DNA of 64,000 bases. It comes from Icerya purchasi (taxonomy: Eukaryota; Arthropoda; Insecta; Hemiptera; Monophlebidae). This document shows positions 59,045 to 64,000 of this stretch, piece after piece (the first letter of the stretch is position 1; each line of letters starts with the position of its first letter). Below the pieces are notes generated by a model that made no database searches, was not told the DNA's origin, and saw nothing but the letters and a program-made list of their open reading frames with translations. A program made the position numbers and the translations under genes. The stretch covers positions 28,781,083 to 28,845,082 of the forward strand of contig CM077115.1 of NCBI GenBank assembly GCA_039619475.1, read 5' to 3'.

Positions 59045-59351
59045 AACCATGATCTTCTTCTTCTTCTTGAGCCGTCTTCGCTATCGAAGGTTGGCGTCCG
59101 CATCTCTCACCACTTTGATCCATGCATTCCGGTCTCGTGCCAGATGGAAAAGTCTTCCCGTCTCGGTAACAGCCATCCATTTTTGGATGTTGGAAATCCA
59201 TGACGTCCTTCTGCGGCCAACACCACGAACATCTTCTACTGCACCCATCAGTATTGTTTATGTAACTTGTACTTCGCCCCCGCATCAAGTGACCCGGATA
59301 ATTAATTTTCCTTAATTTTATTAATCTGATTAGTTCACGGCCCTTACTCAT
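59045..59351 (-). mobile_element. LINE C-terminal tail of a further lineage, frameshifted
   Basis: On the minus strand the first frame gives RELIRLIKLRKINYPGHLMRG, the 'R..KLnYlGHvmRg' motif of many insect LINE ends. After a frameshift in a G run, a second frame gives AVEDVRGVGRRRTSWISNIQ, KWMAVTETGRLFHLARDRNA and WIKVVRDADANLR before a TAG at 59,081-59,083. This is the GRRR.SW..NI..W ... LFrlArDR..W..VV signature. A short AAG-rich tail follows. The 139-codon minus frame in this DNA mixes the two true frames and should not be annotated as one protein. Confidence 0.8.
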
Positions 59352-61320
59352 CCGTTTCGTAACTTATTTAAAAAACCATGCGATAATAAACGTAATTATT
59401 AGATATTTAAATCGATTTAATTGTTTACGAATGTAATAACGAAAAAACTCGCGAGTAACGCTTTCCGTCTACTTGTGACAATAACGATCCTGAGAGTCAT
59501 AAGACACGCCAATGTGAAAACAGAAAAGAAACGAAAATTAAAACATAGCCGGTAACGATAACGTCAATCGTTTGTGAAATCTTAAGGTTATTTCGAAAAT
59601 TAATTTTACGAAATATTATCCTCGTAAGGCGAAAGGAATTTTACATTACGGCATGGGTAACCCCACACTTTCAAGCAGTTCGAGAATTCCAAAATTAGCA
59701 AAAATTCCTTAATCTAACTTTAAGCGCCAAATCATATTTGGTGTTTTCTTTCTCTGACCTTTGGAAGGGTGAAATTGACGAAAAGATGATTAAAATCTAA
59801 AAAATAAAATCATTGGATCCCCGTAGTATGCAAACAGTATAAGAGTAGGTATCGCTTTAGACAACTAAATGTAACGCGAACATCTGAAAAATGGGAAAAT
59901 CCATACACGCTGCTCCTGAGATTTTGAAAGTACCGATCCGAAAATTTTTGCAAAATTCCCGTTCCGCAAAATATTTTACAAGTACAGATCTGCTTATACC
60001 AAATACTGAATAAAAAGCCTAAAAAATTGGCGCCGATGAATGTCAAAAAAGCCGCGACAATAAAACAAACCTCAATGCAACACTCCCCCAGTTAATTTCA
60101 CATCACCAATACAAAACGACAGTTATTTTTATTATTTCGCTGGATTCTGAACGAAATCCCGGGCAATATTATGAACAGCTGCCGTCGAAAGCTGAAGAAA
60201 AAACGAAAACAGTATATACGTTTCAGTCGTACTTCCTTACGTATTGAATTTTAATAAATACTATAGTATCTGAAAGAGATTTCGGAATTTTTGAATCGCG
60301 ATATAAAAAATATCGTACAAATTATATTTCCGTACTGTAAATAACAATATTAAAAAGATAAGCGGAAAGTCGTAAAAAATAACGCTGCCCGAAATAAATA
60401 AAACTCTTTATCGGTTTTATTAAAAATTATTTTAATCACAAAAAAATCAAATTAGGAACATCACAAAGTACAAATCGATTCAAGCTTATAACACCACCAT
60501 GCTTTCGTGAGATAATTCTACGGCTTAATAGTAATGAATGAAAGATACAAATCAAATGGAATCAGCATAAAAAACTCATTTTTTTTTTTTTATCGTATCT
60601 TAATTTTATTTGTTTTTTTTTTTTTGTAGAATTTTAAAAATGGCAAAGTACGTTCATGGTAATTTCTTTCTTCACGCACACCAAACGAAACGTACGATGA
60701 CTTTCGAATTACATAAATATATGTATGTATGTATGTATGTATGTACGTACGTACGTATGTAAATAAATTTTGATAAGTTAATAAAACCCAGTAAATTCTG
60801 ATTAAAGAATCCGATTAAGAATAAGATTTATATGTTCTCGTTCACGTTTGCACAAAATGATTGCTTAAACCGATTTTTAGATAGGCATTTTTTGAAAAAC
60901 TAAAAATATTATTAGTTACGTGCGTCAAATTAACGAATGTAGACTATCTCTAAACATCAGCGTACCAAAATACGTACTATGAGTTACATTAAACTTCAGA
61001 CACCAGAAATAAATTATATTTTTCTTCTACAAATATAAATTTAGCGTAACTTAAAAATAAGGTAAAAAATCCCTTCATAACAAAAAATATTAAGCCACGT
61101 TCTAAAAACATAGCTTATAAAAAAAATGTTTTGAATAAAATTAAGCTAAAATAATTAAATAACAACACTGCCACTTCTTTGCGTTACTTTCATTCAAATC
61201 AAGTACGAGTCAGCAAAAAAAAATTTTCGCATTAAATCCGCAGCGATTCCTGTAGACAGCTTACACTAAGACCACACCGCATGTGACTGTGTACATTGTA
61301 GACCATTTATACCCGTTCAA
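59352..61320. other. A/T-rich DNA; (ATGT)n/(ACGT)n microsatellite at 60,718-60,762
   Basis: ATGTATGT units pass into ACGTACGT units and back, an array of about 45 bases. The frame 59,810-60,046 (minus) has no domain. No gene is supported. Confidence 0.45.
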
Positions 61321-61555
61321 AGTTGTTTGTTAATTGTTAAAAATGAAGGTATTTAAAAAATGCTTCGAAAAAATAAAAACCCTTCTTTTAACTAGCGTCA
61401 GTAATTTTTCAGGTTTGTCATACCAAAAAATTTCAAGGATTTACAAAGTTAAACAAAAGCACAGTTTCTGATATTGTAAGGCGCTTTAATTACGAAAATA
61501 TAGTTTAATTAACCTAGCGAAACGAGAGTCCAGCAGATTTTAGCCAAACAGGATA

Positions 61556-61660
61556 ACATATAAATGTATAAATAAATGAAATTAACAACGCTGCAGTTAT
61601 TTAATGTTATATAGCAATTGCAGTGTGGTTAATTTCATTTATTTATTTATACATTTATAA
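61556..61660. repeat. Hairpin with ~40-bp arms
   Basis: Left arm 61,556-61,598 (ATAAATGTATAAATAAATGA, AATTAACAACGCTGCAGTT) pairs with right arm 61,616-61,660 (CAATTGCAGTGTGGTTAATT, TCATTTATTTATTTATACAT) around a loop of about 17 bases, with a few mismatches and one 4-base TTTA insertion. It may be a small MITE or a precursor-like hairpin. Confidence 0.75.
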
Positions 61661-61904
61661 TAAGCAGATTACGATGAGTAAAAATTTTAAATAGAACGAT
61701 AATATATTCAAATTCAAATCAAATCAAATTTATTGAAAATTTGTGATTAAAAATGTTTATTATCAGATGTATTAAAAAGAGTTCACGAATCGGTGCAAAA
61801 TTACTACCGTGTTAATAGAACAATTTAAGAAAAATTTGAAGCCGTAAACAGCGTGACAAATTTAATTAGGAATCATAATTCAGGCGTTATTTGAAATAAT
61901 ATCA

Positions 61905-61905
61905 T

Positions 61906-61939
<34 letters not shown>

Positions 61940-61940
61940 G
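61905..61940. repeat. (CATA)n(TA)n microsatellite
   Basis: CATACATACATA passes into a TA run. Confidence 0.85.
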
Positions 61941-62830
61941 ATATAATTCGGAAAAAACGTTTTTTTACACTGTGTCGGTATGTATTTATAGTGAGCGCTG
62001 TACATACTAGAATTTAAGGATCAGTTTAAACAATTAAAATATAACCTAACCATTGAGAGACTTGGGCATGCATGATAACAGAACGGTCATTTTCCTATTA
62101 CAAATAATTCCTTTTTATTTTTATTTACGTATTACGCCTATTAAAAAGATTAGGTAATAAGATCTTGGTACTATTTTCTTTTTAGCCTTCTGTTTGGATT
62201 TTACAGTAATGTGCTTATACACATATTTTGCTGATATTTTGATTACAATGTTGTGTAGTTTATTGAAAAATTAAGCATACTGTGATCTTTATGGATTTCT
62301 CTGATGAACAGAATCCTTAGAAGACAAAAACGTTTAAAAGCTTTGCTAAAAAGCTTAATTATTAGAATAGAGCCATTTTTGTCAATGAAAGCAAATTAAT
62401 ACTTTTAACGGCCAATGAGCATTAAAGAATTTGGAGCAAGCGTAGTTTTAAGTAAGACAAAATACACTTACATAGTTCGTGGTGACGGTTATGTTATAAT
62501 CTGGAGACGTATGACAACTTTAGAGGTTGACGAACTCTAATCTTTAATGATGAACAAATGAATTTTAATAATGACCCCAATATATTAAAACATTTATCAA
62601 CAAGTACCAAAAAATTAGGCCTTAAACGTTTTTACGCGTTTTATCAAAATAATAATTTAAAACATGAGGCACATAATTCACGACTGTGATTGTTTTATAG
62701 TTTTATAACTAGCCAAAAGTGTTTGAAACAAGGTCACCCTAAAACCGCGACGACATTAATCCTATTAAACATGTTTAAGATCATTTAGAATTGGTCAGAA
62801 AACTATTTGTATTAAAAGTAATTTAAAAAA

Positions 62831-64000
62831 AACAAAACGATTTTCTAGGAAAATAATTCAACAATATTAACACAGAGTATGTACGAAAAAAATAACCGAA
62901 TCGTTGCCTAGAAAATTATAATAAATAATTAAAAATAAAGATCGACAAATTAAATATTAAAACCACCGGTTTTAATATTAATTTTATTCGAGTATTTTTT
63001 ATTGCTCCCGAGAAAGTAACGTATAGAAATGGCGCCGTTGATTTTTTATTTAATTATTTTTAGTTTTATTCAAACATTTTTTGTTGTTTTTTTATTACGT
63101 TTTAAGAGCATCATTTTACATTATTTTATTAATAAAAGATTTTTACGTACCTTTAAACTATGCTAAATTTATATTTATAGAAGAAAAATTGAATTTAATT
63201 CTGATGTCCGAATGTAACACACTCCAATAATCGACAGCATCTCAAAAAACTTTATAGGCCATTTTCCGGTTCTTTTCGTTTCATTTTCACCGTCGTCAAC
63301 TCTAGCAGTTTGCTATGTAACAAACACTAAATTTTATCAGCGGTAGTTAGGACTCCCTGGATATGTAGAAATAACTAATTCTTGATTTTCGTACAGTTGT
63401 TACGTCGCTACTTCCCAGAAACAGCGCGACCTCGGTAAACTAGCCTTAAAAATTATATTTACACAATGTAGAGAATCAGAAAATCAGATGCCGACACTCT
63501 GGCCAACAAGTCTCTTAAAAAATGCGTGGTACTAGTACGTGCGGGATAAAAATTAACTACTTACACGGTACATCGAAATGGTCGTGGTGAGAATGTATGG
63601 ACGAAAGGTAATATTTTAGCGCGTACGTAAGCAATATTTTGATCCTTTTTCTTACGTCTCTATTGACCTTTTTCCCCACGGTTCCATTGAGTAGGTGGAA
63701 CGCGTCAGTTGCGCCAGTTCATCAAAATTCTATCAAATGCGATATCCGTACCTTTACGAATGTAAAAGGTAGCCGCCGCCCATCGGATATTTACAAATAG
63801 ACTCGCCTCTAGGAAAACACGGTGATTCGACGAAAAATGACAACAATGTAAGAATATCGGGAATTCTCCGTAGCAGAGTAACAGGTTATTTGTAACTTTT
63901 AATGAACTTTTTCGTACAAACTGAGTGAACAATATTGGCTAATACATGCAACATTACACCGCGAGGAAATTCTCGACTGTAACATGTATGTACCTGCTGG
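62831..64000. other. A/T-rich DNA at the window edge; possible splice donor at the end
   Basis: A short palindrome AATATTAAAACC...GGTTTTAATATT lies at about 62,953-62,979. On the minus strand the last bases read CCAGCAG|GTACATACATG (junction at 63,993), which could be a splice donor of an exon starting beyond the window, for example the missing 5' part of RPRD1, but there is too little sequence to test it. The frame 63,705-63,932 has no domain. Confidence 0.3.

Larger units (their letters stand above)
61330..62830 (+). mobile_element. Tc1-like transposon carcass with all three catalytic residues altered
   Basis: A helix-turn-helix segment reads TKLNKSTVSDIVRRFNYENI (about 61,440-61,503), as in Tc1 DNA-binding domains. 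Downstream, RAIFVNESKLILL (codon 62,385-62,387) stands where the family has SDES; FYQNNNLKHEAHN (62,648-62,650) stands for QQDNDPKHT; and DINPIKHV-stop-DHLELVRK (62,767-62,769) stands for DLNPIEHVWDHL. The DDE triad is thus N, N, K. Frames change several times, so it is long dead. The interior is interrupted by the hairpin at 61,556-61,660 and a TA run at 61,908-61,939. Terminal inverted repeats were not found. Confidence 0.7.

Noticed and set aside
58932..59351. 139-codon minus frame as a single protein
   Set aside because: It mixes the true LINE tail frame (about 59,280-59,350) with an out-of-frame translation; the real tail continues in another frame.

Overview
The window is nuclear DNA from an animal, most likely an insect. 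It is A/T-rich and gene-poor, with dispersed introns, GT-AG splice sites, homopolymer and (TA)n tracts, and many broken transposable elements (TEs). Hemiptera is a guess from the repeat content, not a demonstrated assignment. Nothing looks prokaryotic, and most open frames above 60 codons are chance.

Two host genes are supported, both on the minus strand. (1) The 3' half of an RPRD1/CREPT gene (RNA polymerase II CTD-associated protein) lies in four exons at 48,717-48,497, 46,324-46,225, 42,031-41,856 and 41,198-41,049. Splice phases join correctly and the end is a recognisable RPRD1 C-terminus. The N-terminal CTD-interacting domain was not found and probably lies beyond 64,000. (2) A single 5' exon at 16,908-16,437 encodes a signal peptide, a glycosylated spacer and the start of an NRF domain (nose resistant to fluoxetine type). 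Its downstream exons were not found.

The rest is mobile DNA and decayed DNA. One LINE family with a C-terminal RNase H has a long copy at 21,246-24,118, plus 3'-truncated copies at 5.5, 29.5, 34.6, 37.3 and 40.4 kb. A tRNA-derived SINE at 49.2 kb ends in the same 3' tail, so the two look like a LINE/SINE pair. A second tRNA-headed SINE family has three copies (19.4, 26.5 and 52.0 kb), two with clear target-site duplications. Tails of other LINE lineages lie at 6.4, 11.4, 25.9, 31.5 and 59.1 kb. DNA transposons include a pogo/Tigger-like element (27,187-29,393), a mariner fragment with DD34D spacing in an RPRD1 intron, a Tc1 carcass (61.3-62.8 kb) and several MITE-like elements (18.6, 32.9, 33.9 and 34.8 kb).

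Three pieces of non-coding structure stand out: a near-perfect 0.45-kb foldback at 10,455-10,903; an eleven-copy 32-bp minisatellite with alternating variants and a CAGGTG E-box in most units at 46,658-47,009; and a short hairpin at 61.6 kb. I found no new multi-gene system. The best leads are the LINE/SINE tail, the E-box minisatellite and the foldback.
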